Of a stretch of 64,000 nt of DNA, positions 12,805-24,546 are shown one piece after another (positions within the stretch are counted from its first letter, which is position 1; each line of letters opens with the position of its first letter). The stretch comes from Erigeron canadensis (lineage: Eukaryota; Streptophyta; Magnoliopsida; Asterales; Asteraceae), in the NCBI RefSeq assembly GCF_010389155.1, contig NC_057764.1, positions 2,170,001 through 2,234,000 on the forward strand, read 5' to 3'. The position numbers and the translations under genes were made by a program. The notes under the pieces are model-generated. The model saw only the letters and a list, made by a program, of their open reading frames with translations. It had not been told where the DNA came from and did not search any database.

Positions 12805-13220
12805 TCCAGATGAATTGCACATCTCTTATCCTCTTACACCTTCTTGCACAACATTTTAGTAAATGGTTAACCATTGCTTCCCTATTAACACCCCGGAGGT
12901 GATGTTAGAATGGATCAACGATTCTTTGTTCCCGTTAAAATCTAAATGTGTACTAAAAGCATCTTGTTTTGTATGGTGTGGTCACTTTGGAAGAATAGGA
13001 ACAAGGTTGTTTACCGGGCAATTAACACTTCACTCAATGAGGTATTTCAATCTATTGTAACTTTTCTCATTTTCGGATTTCTAGTTGCGATAATAAATCT
13101 AATATGCCATGGCCCATTTGGTCAATCAGTCCTTCTTTTATATTGTAATTATAATTTTTTGACTTATGCTTCGACTTCTTGTCGAAACATTATTTCTATA
13201 ATAAAGTTGTTCAAAAAAAA
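12805..13220 (+). mobile_element. 3' fragment of a LINE (non-LTR retrotransposon)
   Basis: Two overlapping frames (about 12863-13060 and 12946-13269) together encode the motif pattern typical of the C-terminal end of plant LINE reverse transcriptase ORF2: a hydrophobic stretch, then WSLWKNRNKVVY, then an IV..F block. The frame shifts between them, so the copy is dead. The A-rich end near 13213-13220 fits a LINE tail. It is 5'-truncated, as most LINE copies are. Confidence 0.5.
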
Positions 13221-14181
13221 TCCAAATTCTATAAAACCTTATAAATTATTTTGCCTTCGTTTCTTTTAAGTTTTGAGAACTTGAAATATCTGAAATACAC
13301 CTTTTTTTTATAATATATCATCGATTTCCCATTCTCGACCTTAAATACCTAAAATACCCTTTAAATAATGTGCCATCACCGCACCACCACTACCACCACC
13401 ACCAGACCCTATCACCTCCAACATCTTGTCGCCTTCACCATCCACTAACACCACCAGTTACCACTTGCCACCCACTTCCCACATCTCGTCGTTGTTTATC
13501 GGGTACCCTGCTTGTTATGAAATGTGTTTGCGTTTGACTCTGTCAAGTCTCTTGAAATAATGGAATAAATAAATTATATCTTTTTAAAAACTGAAGTTTA
13601 TAACAATATATTGGAAACATTGTTAGTGATTCCATAGATCAATGTGTATTTGTTCTAATATTTTCACTAGAACAAAATCCTCTCCCACTACACGAAATGT
13701 CCCACACAATAATAACACATGAACTTAAGATATGTACCTATTGTTGGTCAAAAGAAACTAGTTAGATTCCGTTGGTCTTTTCATGGTTAATTAAGTATAG
13801 ATGGCCATAAATGGAAGTATGATGAATGCAAATGTGTCATTAAGTCCTTAATATAATCAATCAAATGTGGAACATCATTCGTTCATTCGCTTACTTTTGA
13901 CTTTGACTCAACATTTTATATTTATGCAAACATTTAGAATTGAAAAAAGGCTATAATGAATTAATGACTTTTGTTTTAAGCATCGCTCACTTCTCATACT
14001 TGTGACTTGTGAGGATTGAGTGGATTGGATATTTGAAGCAGAGTATTAAGTGAAGGTATTTTGTCAAAGTCATAATGAAAATCCAATGTGATTTTTGGTC
14101 CAAGATTGTTCAGGGTATTTCAAAAGAAAAAATAAATCTAAAATAGTTTACTATTAAATTAGAAAAAATTAAAATTTTATA
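13221..14181. other. Intergenic; simple CCACCA-rich patch
   Basis: An ACCACC-rich stretch at 13378-13500 resembles the interior of decayed Helitrons, but no hairpin or CTAG terminus is evident. Otherwise AT-rich without features. Confidence 0.35.
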
Positions 14182-14430
14182 TTCTCTCCGTCTTATATTA
14201 AGTGTTATAGCTTGATTTTTTGAGTCTTTTTCTCTCAACTTTAACCGTAAATATTTTTGTTCGTGTTATATAACACTTGATATAACATATATAAATTGAT
14301 TGAGCTTTAAATGTACTTTTCATTGATATACCTTTCATCAATTAATATATAACACAAAGATATTTATGGTCAAAGTCGGAAAAAAAATACTTGACCAATC
14401 AAAATAAGATAATTAAAAAGACAGATGGAG
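14182..14430. mobile_element. Stowaway-type (Tc1/mariner) MITE, 249 bp
   Basis: Left end CTCTCCGTCTTATATTAAG and right end GACAGATGGAG form the terminal inverted repeats characteristic of Stowaway elements (consensus CTCCCTCCGTC), flanked by TA dinucleotides (14180-14181 and 14431-14432). The interior is AT-rich and self-complementary (ATAACACTTGATATAAC against TTATATATTAATTGATG-like arms). Confidence 0.8.
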
Positions 14431-14432
14431 TA

Positions 14433-15902
14433 ATAAAAAAATGGCAATAGAAATGAAAGCTCAAATACATCCCTGGGGTTGAGACTAATCATTTTCATAG
14501 GTTTCATTTCCAATTTTACTTACCTTGATTAACAAACATGTATAATACTTACCTCTTTGGGGATAACTTCATTTTTTTTAAAGTTAGTTTCAATTCAGAC
14601 GTGCTAGAAACAATTTTAACCAGTGATTTGCTGGACCTCCAACCCTCTCCTCATGGAAAATATTTTGTGATGAGAAACCCAAGACCCGAACCTGAGACAT
14701 TGGAAAAAACTCACCTCCAAGGCCCACATAGTGGATTTAGAAGATACCTTTGGCCAACCCACCTAAGTGCTAAACCCTATAATATATCTTCTCACTAAAT
14801 GTTACGAATAAATTACTCGTACCTTGTACGAGTAATACATAACAAAACATTCTATATTATTTAAGTTACTAATTTTCATAAGGAAAAATGATTCGTACTG
14901 CACACTTTACCTAAGCTTAGGTTTTGCCACATTAAAAAAATTATAGATTAAACTTTTGAATTTGATAAACATACATAACCCCCAAGATTTTTTACATACC
15001 CCCCCCCTCCCCCGAATTTTACATAATCCCCCTGCTTTATCTAAGATAGGTACTACATGTTTTACCTAAGCTTTTCCCCTTTTCGTAATCGTATCCTTGT
15101 AAGATAACATAAATACAATGGGCAAGTGATACTTGAGATGTTAAAAAAAAAAATCTACATAAGTATTAGATAATCAAATAGTTTCATGACCAAAAGAGAC
15201 ATAAGTTCAAATCTACTTCCAACGCAGTAGGATGATATACAAAGCCAAATGTTCATTGTCTAGTGAAGAAGGGTCATTTAGATTCAAAGGATGATAGAGT
15301 CAGGTTTCTCTGTTATTCTAAAATTTTTGTTAGAATGAGACATGATGTGAGAATTGAACCCATATTTACAATTTTATGTTGCATCTTCTTCGCCAATAAA
15401 CTTCAATTTATCAAGTTCCAGTAAACTCATCTTTATTCTAAAGGGCCTAATTAAAAAAATGTAAAATAACTATGAATCACAGTTTTCAAGTTAGATTTGG
15501 AATATTTTTCTAGATTAATCTATATATGACACAAATATAGTAAGTTTTTGTGTTCAAAGGCTTTGAGATGAAAATATAATTTTTAATGTAGATCGGATAT
15601 TGTTAATACACATTTTAGTGTGCAAGTGATTTAGTGTGTAATGTGTCTTACTAGTTTCAAGACTAAATTTAGTAAAATGTTTAATGATCAATACTCAAAT
15701 GCATTCCTTTTGTATTTGCACTAATTTTGATATAAAAGATGGTCAATATTTAAACTCACTTTTTTTTTTAATAATGTTTAAACTATCCCAATGAACATTT
15801 GGTTTGTTGGTTGGCTGAAGTGGGAAAATATCAATGAGGCCCATCCAATAATCTATCGAATTGCTCACCCAAACAAACTTTGGTTGGCCCATATCGAAGC
15901 GC
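14433..15902. other. Intergenic; no recognisable gene
   Basis: AT-rich sequence with a C-run at 15000-15014. The 86-codon frame at 14538-14798 has no recognisable motif. Confidence 0.4.
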
Positions 15903-16060
15903 GTAACACAACCAGGTAAAAAAGGTAGCCCCACCACCCACTATTAGCGGCAACGTCGCCGCAAATAGTGGGTCCCATTGACAAACTGCATCCATTCAAA
16001 GCGACCGTTTCACGTGCAATGGACCCCACTATTTGCAGCGACGTCGCCGCTAATAGTGGG
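15903..16060. repeat. Left terminal repeat with two palindromes
   Basis: Palindrome 1 is 15939-15970 and palindrome 2 is 16027-16058; each is a 32-bp near-perfect inverted repeat of form CACTATT-N-GC..GACGTC..GC-N-AATAGTG. They are separated by 56 bp. The segment outside palindrome 1 pairs with the outermost right end. Because each unit is self-complementary it can form a cruciform or serve as a dimeric protein-binding site (inference). Confidence 0.8.
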
Positions 16061-16269
16061 CCCCCCACTGCAACTACATCGTTTTAAACGCGCAGATCTC
16101 TCCTTTTCCTCCGTATTTTCCTTTCTTCTCCGTAAGACCTCCGGCCATCTCTTCCTTCCTTTCATCTATTTTTGAGTCAATATATCCTTTTTATTTGCAT
16201 AATCCGACCATCTATCCCCTCATCCTTGTTATCAACAATCCTATTTGTTTTTCCCACGTTTTCTGGTGT

Positions 16270-16502
16270 CCCGGCCTCCATTTTCAGACGCGGTATTAGC
16301 GGCGACTGTTTTCCGGCGAATAAGTTATCCGGCCAACCAGTTTTGCGGGGAACGTTTTTTCCGGTGATATCCGGCGAACCAGTTTTCGATATTTCCGGCG
16401 ATATCCGGCGAACCTGTTTTCCGGCGATCGAATTTTTTCCGGCGACCAAGTTTGTCCGGTTTTCCGACTACTCATTTTTCCAGTGAACCAGTTTTCAGAC
16501 GA
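16270..16502 (+). repeat. Subterminal CCGGCGA-AACCAGTTTT repeat array
   Basis: The words TTTTCCGGCGA and CCGGCGAACC(A/T)GTTTT recur at least six times between about 16310 and 16500, with variants CCGGCCAACCAGTTTT and CCAGTGAACCAGTTTT. In CACTA and Mutator elements subterminal repeats are transposase binding sites; here they also lie in the probable 5' leader of the plus-strand gene. They create incidental open frames on both strands. Confidence 0.7.
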
Positions 16503-17273
16503 GGTAACACTCATTTACCTTTTAAATTGTTGTTTTTAATTTAATATATAAAAATGTTATCAAATATTTGTTTGTTATAGAAATTATTAGTTATAGAAAA
16601 AAAATGTTAGAAAATATATGTTTGTTAGAAAATATATCTTGAAAAAAAATGTTAGAAAATATGGGTTAGAAAATATTAGTTATAGAAATGTTATAGTTTA
16701 ATGTTATAAAATATATGTTTGTTATAGAAAATATATGTTAGAAAATATATGTTAGAAAACAAGTGTTAGAAAATATATGTTAGAAAATATTATTTATAAA
16801 AATGTTATAGTATTATAGTTAGGAAATATATGTTTGTTAGTTTGATTGTAAAAACTTTGTAGAATATGATTGTTAGAAAGATTATGTTATTATAGTTAGA
16901 AATGATATGATTCTTAGAAATTAATTGATTTTTAGGAATTATTGGTAGTTAGAATTATTGTTTAAAATGTTATATTATTATAGTTAAAAATTATATGATT
17001 GTTAGAAAATTTATGGTTATTGTTAATATGATTGTTAGTATTATGTTAGAAAACACTTGTTAGTATGATTGTAATTGTTAATATAGTTGTTATTAGGTTA
17101 GCATTAATGTTAGAAAAGAAGGTTTGAAAAATAAGTTGCAAAAATATGGTCATTTTAGGTATAATAAGTTTGAAAAACAATTTTGTGTCAAAAATATGTT
17201 AATTTAATTTGCGCCTTTTTTTGACATTTATGATTGTTTATATTATTTTATAAGTTGTGTATAACTGATGTAG
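16503..17273 (+). repeat. Probable 5'-UTR intron with TTAGAAAATATATG repeats
   Basis: The boundary ACGAG/GTAACACT near 16503 and GATGTAG/GTTAAAATGG near 17273 look like intron borders just before the ATG at 17280. The body consists of many degenerate copies of (T)GTTAGAAAATATATG (16590-16830), merging into GTTAGAATTATTG-like units up to about 17110. A repeat-grown intron is inference. Confidence 0.5.
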
Positions 17274-17279
17274 GTTAAA

Positions 17280-18730
17280 ATGGCTGCCCTTTACGGCGGA
17301 GATGGTGGCAATGACCCTTCAAATTGGGGGTGGAATCCCGAATGGGGTTGTAGGCGTACGGGTGGTAAGTATATATTGATGTATTAAGCATATAAATATT
17401 ATATATGTATATATATTTGTTATTTTATTTTGTTTTGCAGGTATTAGCACAGGGAGAGTTGTCGCTGTTAACAATGATCTGGAGCGGGAGTTTCAGAATT
17501 TCGGACGCCGTATCTCAATTATGCTTAATAACGATCTTAGTAGGTGGCAGGCCATCGGGGACCACGCCAAATGGTACAAGAGCTATTTGGGAACCTATAT
17601 CGCTACCGTCCCACATAATTACGAGTCGTGGGATCAGGTGCCCCAGCCCATGAATGGCTTATGGTATAAAACATTGTTTTTTACAATATATGTCATTAAA
17701 AAAATAGGGTAGATGCTAATTATTACTACAAAATTGCAGAAACGGTTCTACTTGGAACCCGATCTAGATCACCCAGAAACTCACCCCTTACGAGAGGCCG
17801 TGACCAAGACAATTCGTCAGGATGCCCTAAAGATCTACAGAGATAAAAAATCAAAATTCAAGAAGACTTGGTTCACCAACAAGGGTGGGTCACAGAGGCT
17901 GGCAGAATTGGAGGGTCAACCGCCGTTTGGAATGCCTCCACAGGTCTGGAGTTATCTACTGCATTACTGGACCAGTGAGCCCCGGATGATTGCTGCCCAA
18001 AGAAACACGACTAACAGGCAGCAACAAGATAATATTGTCAGTACTCACGGTCGGCAGTCATACGCTCAGCGTGAATGACGTTACGCTGTAAGTTATACGT
18101 AAATATTTATATCCACATATGTAAACATATATCTAAAGAGAGATACACATACATATATATAACTTTGATTAATGTATATACAGGAAGATAATGAGGGGCG
18201 ATGTGAGGAGCCGCCTAAGTTCTATTTGCGGGCCCACACGAGACGAGATGAGATGGTGCAGAATGCAGCTATGCCCATTTATGTAAGTTCTCGCACAACA
18301 CTTAAATTCGTAATTTTTTGTAATTTTCTATTAAGTATAACTAATTAGTAGTTTTTTGTAATGTTTTGTTCATGTGGTACAGGAGCGACTTGTTGATACC
18401 CACCATAGACTTTCCCAAGTGCCCAATACCCCGCCTATGCAGACATTTGTGGACGCTTTAGGGACCCGATCGGGACATACTCGTGTGGTTGGGCGTGTCG
18501 TTAGGGGAACACGTGGACTGAATGTCCCCCTCCCAAAAGATATAGAGCAACCTCTCCCAGCCCAGCAATCACCGTCCTTTAACGTGAGTAATATGCTCGC
18601 CCAGGTTAGCCCTTGGAGCCAGGCATCATTCCAGGCCGGGCCTAGCACGTCATCATCCCAGGCTGGGCCTAGCACGTCACAGGCCCACACATATCGGTTG
18701 GGTACTGATAGTGATAGTGAAAGTGATTAG
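17280..18730 (+). pseudogene. Transposase_24-like (CACTA TNPA-type) gene, inactivated
   Basis: Exons by eye: 17280-17364, 17441-17664, 17740-18087, 18184-18282 and 18383-18730, about 367 codons. The third exon has the pattern I associate with plant Ptta/En/Spm Transposase_24 proteins (PF03004): a basic, aromatic stretch KFKKTWF, then P..VW..L..YW, then NR after a basic residue cluster and a final S.G..S/A segment. The last exon is Ser/Gln/Pro-rich and ends in an Asp-Ser acidic tail. Damage: an in-frame TGA at 18076-18078 (fits CGA to TGA), and no proper donor after 17664, since the GT at 17664-17665 would create TGA at the junction. It faces the transposase gene tail to tail with about 320 bp between stop codons. 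Family call is by motif memory; a database search should settle it. Confidence 0.6.
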
Positions 18731-19048
18731 TTTTTAATTTTTACGAACTTGTTCGTTTATGTTTGTATTCATGGTTTAACTGAAGTTCGATTTCCTTTTA
18801 TAATCTTGATTTGTGTGATCTGATCATTTTTTTTTTATGTTTGTATACCTTTGATGATAAAAAAAAATATTATAAAAAATATTATAAAAATATGATCCGA
18901 TGCGGCTTATAAAAATACGATAGGTATCAACTTTATAACAAAATTAATGATTGTAAACTTGTTTTGGAACAACGAAAACTCGAACATAAAAAATATGTAC
19001 AATAAAAGAATACACAAACATACAACCTATATACAACATCGAACGAAT
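18731..19048. other. Convergent 3' intergenic spacer of the Mutator-like element
   Basis: AT-rich, with A-runs and TATTATAAAAA repeats near 18860-18890. It probably holds the 3' UTRs of the two convergent genes; no other feature seen. Confidence 0.5.
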
Positions 19049-21143
19049 TTAATCATTTATTACAATAGGAGGCCCAGGTGGTACTCTTGGTATATTTGCA
19101 TACATCCAATTTTGATACGCTTGTTCTTGATTCGCGTACATTGATGCTAGTCGATGTGCAGGACCGGTTGCGTGGAAATCCCACTCTGGATTCTTGTAAG
19201 CCATTAGGTACTGGCCTGCTAATTGCACTGCAACAAAATGGGTTTCGCCATTTATGAGAGCAATACTTATCGGTTGCTCGAATAACAGTTCATCCAAGCC
19301 GTGATCCAAGTCAAGCTTTCTCCAAAACGGGTCTATCACATGAGGCTGAATACGAGTCCCTGCATTTTTTTGATATCAATAAGTATACGAAATTATGTCC
19401 TTATGATGGAAAAAAATGTAATAAAACATACTAACCGCGTTGCATGTACTCGGCAATCTTGTAGGCACATGGTAGCCCGCAACTAGACTGAACCTTGCAC
19501 CCGCATTTTTTTACGTGTCTTTTAAGGACTTTGTCTAAGCGTAAGATTTCACCAGCTATGATGTCCAAAGCTTTATGTGAAACCTTTCCCAACAGGTCCT
19601 TCATACAGTTGTAGTTGTGACTCTTCTTTCGGGCCCCGTTGTTGTACCCCAGTTGGCCCCTTATTTCTGTCTCTTGACCGATCAGGACAGAATCAACACA
19701 TTGCAGGATTCTAGTAAATGTGCATTTCCCCCTCAATTCTTCCTTCAGTAGGTGGTGCTCGGCCTCGACTCTGTTTGTGGTGTGGTATTGGTAGTTGAGG
19801 TGTTCATCGACCCAACATGACATAAACTGCTCTCGGTACGGGGACAACCAATTATCGGTCAGGTACTTGTAGACGCCTGGGAAAGCTGCAAGTTTATTCT
19901 TTAACTCCTTCTCGTATGACTTAAACTCGTCAAAAGTCCGATATTGATAGACTTTTTTCCACCAGTCGTTAAGCCTGTCAATGTTAACATCTTTCTTCAT
20001 CTGCAATGCCGGTTCGCAATGTTTGATTATGTTTTGCCATATGTGGTACCTACACAGCAGGTGTTTCACTTCCGGCATAACAACCTTCAAAGCTCTCATC
20101 AGGGCCAGCTCCCTGTCAGTAAGAACAACACAAACGGAAAAGCTTTCAACAAGGGTGGACTTGAGACATCGTAAAACCCATTGATAATTCGACTCCTACT
20201 CGTTTACGATAAACACATACGCTAAACTGAAGGTCTTGCCCGTTGAAGTCACGCCGACGATCTCAACTAGCGGCATGTTGTAGATGTTGGTTTTGTACGT
20301 GGAGTCTATTTCAATAACCCAGGGAAATGCGCGCCATAGGGTCATTGATGTTGGATGAATGAAAAACAGGTTCTCCAAACGTCCATTTTTGATATTTGTG
20401 GTGAACTGGTAAAAATACCTTTTCTCCTGCAACAGTGAGAACATAACCTGCGAAAAGTGAACAAGATATAGTAAATAAGTCACTTCCAACAACGTAGTAC
20501 ATAATCACTAATTTGATGTTTGTACCTGCATTGGAGTACGCCCTGCTTGGTCCGACCGCCGTCTCTATTTCAGGAAGTTAGTAATGTCTCCTTTCCGAGT
20601 CAGGTTTTCCGGAAATTCAAGTTTGAGGTTTACCAGGATCTGATGCGGGTACAAACCGCGATCCGATTGGTTCCCCACATATTCCTTTTCTTCATCCGTC
20701 ATGCATCGCGCATACGCATTCCCTTGCAGATCGGTAGTTGGATCATGATTGTGTCTCCAGTCCTTGACAGTTACCTTCCAACCACCATCACGCCCAGGGC
20801 GGCCTATTAAATTGAAGGGACAACCTATCTTACTGGACCGTTTGGGTGGCACAATTAACCTTGCATCGCGTGCTCCACCGTGATGACATATAAGTGTCAC
20901 TTTATTGACCACCTCTTTTGAGTTTTTGTTCGTCCGCCGTATGACTAGAACATAACCCAAATCCATTGCTGTTCTTTGAGCCCACTCCGTCAATTCTTCA
21001 ACGGAACCGAACACCTCATCGGTTTCAAAGTCCCCAGCTTCGCATTCAAATTTACCGTCTGCATCAGGTTGCTCAAACACATTATCCCGCACTTCAATAT
21101 GTACGTTTTCTGGGTCTGCCCAAATATCCTCCAAACTATCCAT
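19049..21143 (-). pseudogene. MULE transposase with OTU-like C-terminus, two stops
   Basis: Three exons (21143-20526, 20447-19436, 19359-19049; GT-AG introns) sum to 647 codons in one frame. Order: FAR1-like zinc/DNA-binding region with CxH and HNH-type residues (about 45-130), MULE DDE core with Asp254 (IDSTYKTN), Asp317 (LTDRE) and Glu434 (TNRVEAEHH), CRYH at 338-341, a SWIM-like zinc finger with Cys521, Cys523, Cys529, Cys533, then a segment with NGETHFVAVQL and W/Y-rich tail that matches the C-terminal half of OTU-like cysteine protease domains found in some MULE proteins. Two TAG stops interrupt it at codons 193 (20565-20567) and 290 (20196-20198); both fit CAG to TAG. Start at 21143 is the first ATG after a TTGTTTCAG, so an upstream 5'-UTR exon is likely. 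It would cut and paste the element in the nucleus if intact. Confidence 0.85.
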
Positions 21144-21279
21144 CTGAAACAATTCAAGTAAACATCTACTTCATTAACTATTCATGGTGTCGATACTATA
21201 TATATATATATATATATAATTTACACACATGTATAATATCTATATCTATATTCATAACATATATATATAAACATACGTC

Positions 21280-21440
21280 AATATACCAGCAGGTATGAAA
21301 ACGAAATTGCCAGCGGCTATGAAAATGAAAAAGTAATGTCTGAAAATGAAAGATACAATATGCTTGAAAAAGAAAGATACAATTTGCATGCGTTCTGAAA
21401 ACGAAAGATACATTATATAGTGTTTGAAAACGATGGGCTG
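21280..21440. repeat. Right subterminal TGAAAACGAAAGATACA repeats
   Basis: Five to six copies of (C)TGAAAA(C/T)GAAA(GATACAAT), for example at about 21295, 21318, 21342, 21363, 21397 and 21423. They mirror the position, but not the sequence, of the CCGGCGA array at the other end of the element. Confidence 0.65.
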
Positions 21441-21534
21441 CCATACTTTTCATAGTGCTCCATACTCTTGATAGGATAAAATGATGGCAAATAACCTTTC
21501 CCAAGACTTTCCTGGTTTGTCAGTCGGTGGGGGC

Positions 21535-21692
21535 CCCACTATTCGCAGCGACGTCGCCGCTAATGGTGGTGACGTGGCATCTCGTAAACGTGGTTTTTCA
21601 GTCATCGTTGTAGGTTGTCGGGGGTCCCACTATTAGTGGCGACGTCGCCGCTAATACCCTGATGGGGTTGACCGTTGACCTGGTGGTGTTAC
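21535..21692. repeat. Right terminal repeat with two palindromes
   Basis: Palindromes at 21537-21568 and 21628-21656 (the second is cut short on its right side, ending AATACCC). They are 59 bp apart, nearly the same spacing as on the left. The outermost 36 bp are the inverted partner of 15903-15938. Confidence 0.75.
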
Positions 21693-22842
21693 CCAGTGCC
21701 CATGACTTGGAAGCAAATATTATATGTGCCAAATAACGGGGGATAACTTGTGTAAAAGATAAAGAAATAGATTTAAAGTATTGATTTGGTAGGGTTGTTA
21801 ATGATAGTAAAAGTTTGAGTCTAGTTGGGTTGTACGGATAGAAGATTGAGATATTAATTTTTCAATAAATAGTTGGGATGAGTTTGGTTTGTGAATAGAA
21901 AGTCTTGGGCCTATTTCATATATCATAATCCTCCATCTTTTACAAAACTCTGTTCTTTCAGTCATTCACGGCCCTGGCCTTTGGAAGGGCTTCAGTGAGC
22001 TGCAATAAGCTCAATTACATTATCCTTGCTGAAACAGGCCCATAGCCATTACATTCTTCTTTTCTATTAATTTCATAATAAATTGCACACTTTTTTTTTC
22101 TATGAATGGCTATATTATAAATTACAATATGATTTTTAATTGGTGTAATAAAAAGAAAAATGACACCGGAAACTAAAATAGAGAAATTATAAGAACGTAC
22201 TACACTACAATCACCTACATAACGGCACAACAATAACAAGTCATATTTCAAAGTGATTCTTTTTTCTTTCCTTTTGTTTTTTTTGTTATTGTTGTTGTAA
22301 ATATATAAGGCCCAACGGGAATATAAACTGATCCACAAAAGATAGCACATTACATTTCAAGATGATAAAATGGAACCTCAATGGACGTATATGTTCGTCT
22401 ACATAGAAGTTAGAGAATAAATGTTCGTTACACGCGTATATGTGTTAAGGTTTGAATTGAAATTGTATATCGAGATACGAATGAAATGATATCTTGATTC
22501 GTTTTGCATGTTGGCCAACCCAAAATGATTTTCCAAAAAAACTAGAGAATCTCAACCATATCTAATCCCCTATGTAGTACTATTTGTAACTTACAATGAC
22601 TTATGTATCAATGTCTCGCTTTCATATGGAAGGGTTAATCACAATGTTCATTTTTTTTTTTTTATCTCTACATTTATATTGAAAAAAACTAATTAAATGG
22701 AGGAGATTCAACCTATTGCCCAAGAATATAGTTTTCTTTTATTTTAGTCTATCATGTTTAAAACTTTGATATATACTCTAAAATTTAAATGTTTAGTGTA
22801 CATGTTTTATGTCTGGAATATAATTGATCCTGCTAACATTAG

Positions 22843-22992
22843 CCTAAAAAATACTTCCAAACATTAAAAATGTGACTAGTGGATTTCACTTAATCTCTTT
22901 CCTAATCTCTCCTTGAATTTTCACATGTCACAATCCAATAAATTCGAAAGATTTTTAGGTTAATGAATTAGAAGGATTAATCCTTTTTCTTT
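22843..22992. mobile_element. Second, decayed copy of the 11463 MITE family
   Basis: Begins GCCTAAAAAATACTTCC and ends GAAGGATTAATCCTTTTTCT, with the same interior words (TGGATTTCACTTAATC, TTTTCACATGTCA) in inverted order relative to the copy at 11463. Ends are approximate. Confidence 0.4.
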
Positions 22993-24546
22993 TTGTTTAT
23001 ATGAAATAATATCGATTCAAGACCTAAAATGTCAAACAAATTTTTTGATTTGTACTTAGTTACATTTGTATAAAACTGCACATAAACTGTACAGTTTACC
23101 GACATTTTAGATCTTTAACTTTAAGGGGCCGTTTTATTCACAAAAACGAATGGAAATTTACTAATAAAATATTATTTTATTATTCTAATATAAGATGATC
23201 CGAAAAATAAAAACTAAATATTCAATTATATCAAATTCTCATACAATTCTGATAATCAAACGACCTCGGATAATATCATATTATCTTATATATAGCAGTC
23301 AAATATATGTCATTTGTTGTTTAAAATGCAAGAATACTAACTAGAGATGAATGATGATGGTCCGATGAAGATATAGAATTTGATAGAGAAATATAATTAA
23401 AAGGGGTGAGGTGTACTTTGAAGATCCAAAGAAGGTACAAAAATGAGATTCTGTGGCAAGAAAACATGATGTAGTGGGTTGTAGTTCCTTTTCCATAATA
23501 ATTGAAAAGGTAAAGAAAAGATGGAATGAGTGGATGGTCTAGGTGTTTCCATTGGGTGCGTTTCTAAGGTGGAGATCACTCCATTTGAGCAGGACACACA
23601 TCATCGGGGCACGACAGATCAAGATCAAAATTAACAAATAGTATTTGCACGTAAATATTTGGACCCTATTGAAAATGTGAAAACACTGTATGTCTTGACC
23701 CTTTCATTTATAAGAATCAGCTTCAAATAATGTTTATCTTGGCAAATAGGTCATGAAGCTAGACCAACTATAATAGTCTCAAAATAGGTCACAAGGAAAC
23801 AATGAACAATTTCAAACCGATCCCCTGTAATTGTCTCGTAATGATTTTTTGGTGTAGAATGGTGTCAATAGATTCAAAGGCTAGTGTCTTACCTTTGATT
23901 GATAATACTTTTTAAGTTTTTATTATTGCCGCGACTAACATAACCACATATATTCCATATGGAATGAGCTAAACACAAAGTTCACCGCTTAGTTGACCGA
24001 ATTCAGTTACATGGAGCTCTTAGGTGCCTCAAGTTATGCCACCAAATTCATCTATTATCAACTTAAGCCACCAAATTCACAGAATATTTTTTTTTATTCA
24101 AAAGCGTAGTTTGCTAAATTCAAAACAAACATGTTTGTGTCCAACCAATTAAAAAGAGACATATTTTTAGAATTTACTCTAAAAATCAATACTATTAAAT
24201 CTCATTTGCAAAAAAAAAAACAACAACAAAGAGGTGGCATGGGTCCTTTAAGACAACCGATAATACTAGTGCATTTTTTTTCTTCTCTAAAGTCTTGTCT
24301 TTGATAGTTGGGTGATAAAATAAAGAGAGCTGACCATTTGCGGTTTAATGGTGTGTTCGTGGCAGTGTGATGAAAATGTCAAATTGTAATGATTTCACCA
24401 CACGTATATGGTCGTCTTAGTGTGATTTAGTAACAAGTGGTCCAACAACATTTCATAGGATTAGGTCAAGGGCAAGATTGCCATACTAGAATATAAAAAA
24501 ATACCTAACAAACGTGACAGATCATAGTAACTTTGGTTATCAAACC

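Larger units (their letters stand above)
15903..21692. mobile_element. Mutator-like element with two convergent genes
   Basis: Terminal inverted repeats start with GTAACACAACCAGGT at 15903 and the complement of GTAACACCACCAGGT ending at 21692, then continue with gaps through a shared TATTAGCGGC block. Inside are a minus-strand MULE transposase gene (19049-21143) and a convergent plus-strand gene (17280-18730) like CACTA-associated Transposase_24 proteins. Each terminal region holds two self-complementary GCGGCGACGTCGCCGC hairpins, and each subterminal region a short tandem repeat array. I could not find a clean 9-bp target duplication outside the ends: the right flank begins AGTGCCCAT while the left flank ends with TATCGAAGC. 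The true ends may therefore differ by several bases, or the insertion is old. Both genes carry premature stops, so the copy is non-autonomous today. Confidence 0.75.

Noticed and set aside
16177..16514. Several 70-104-codon frames on both strands
   Set aside because: Produced by the CCGGCGA subterminal repeats of the Mutator-like element.
15903..21692. Classifying the element as CACTA (En/Spm)
   Set aside because: The palindromes begin CACTA and one gene is CACTA-like, but the transposase is clearly MULE-type and the repeats extend beyond the CACTA words.
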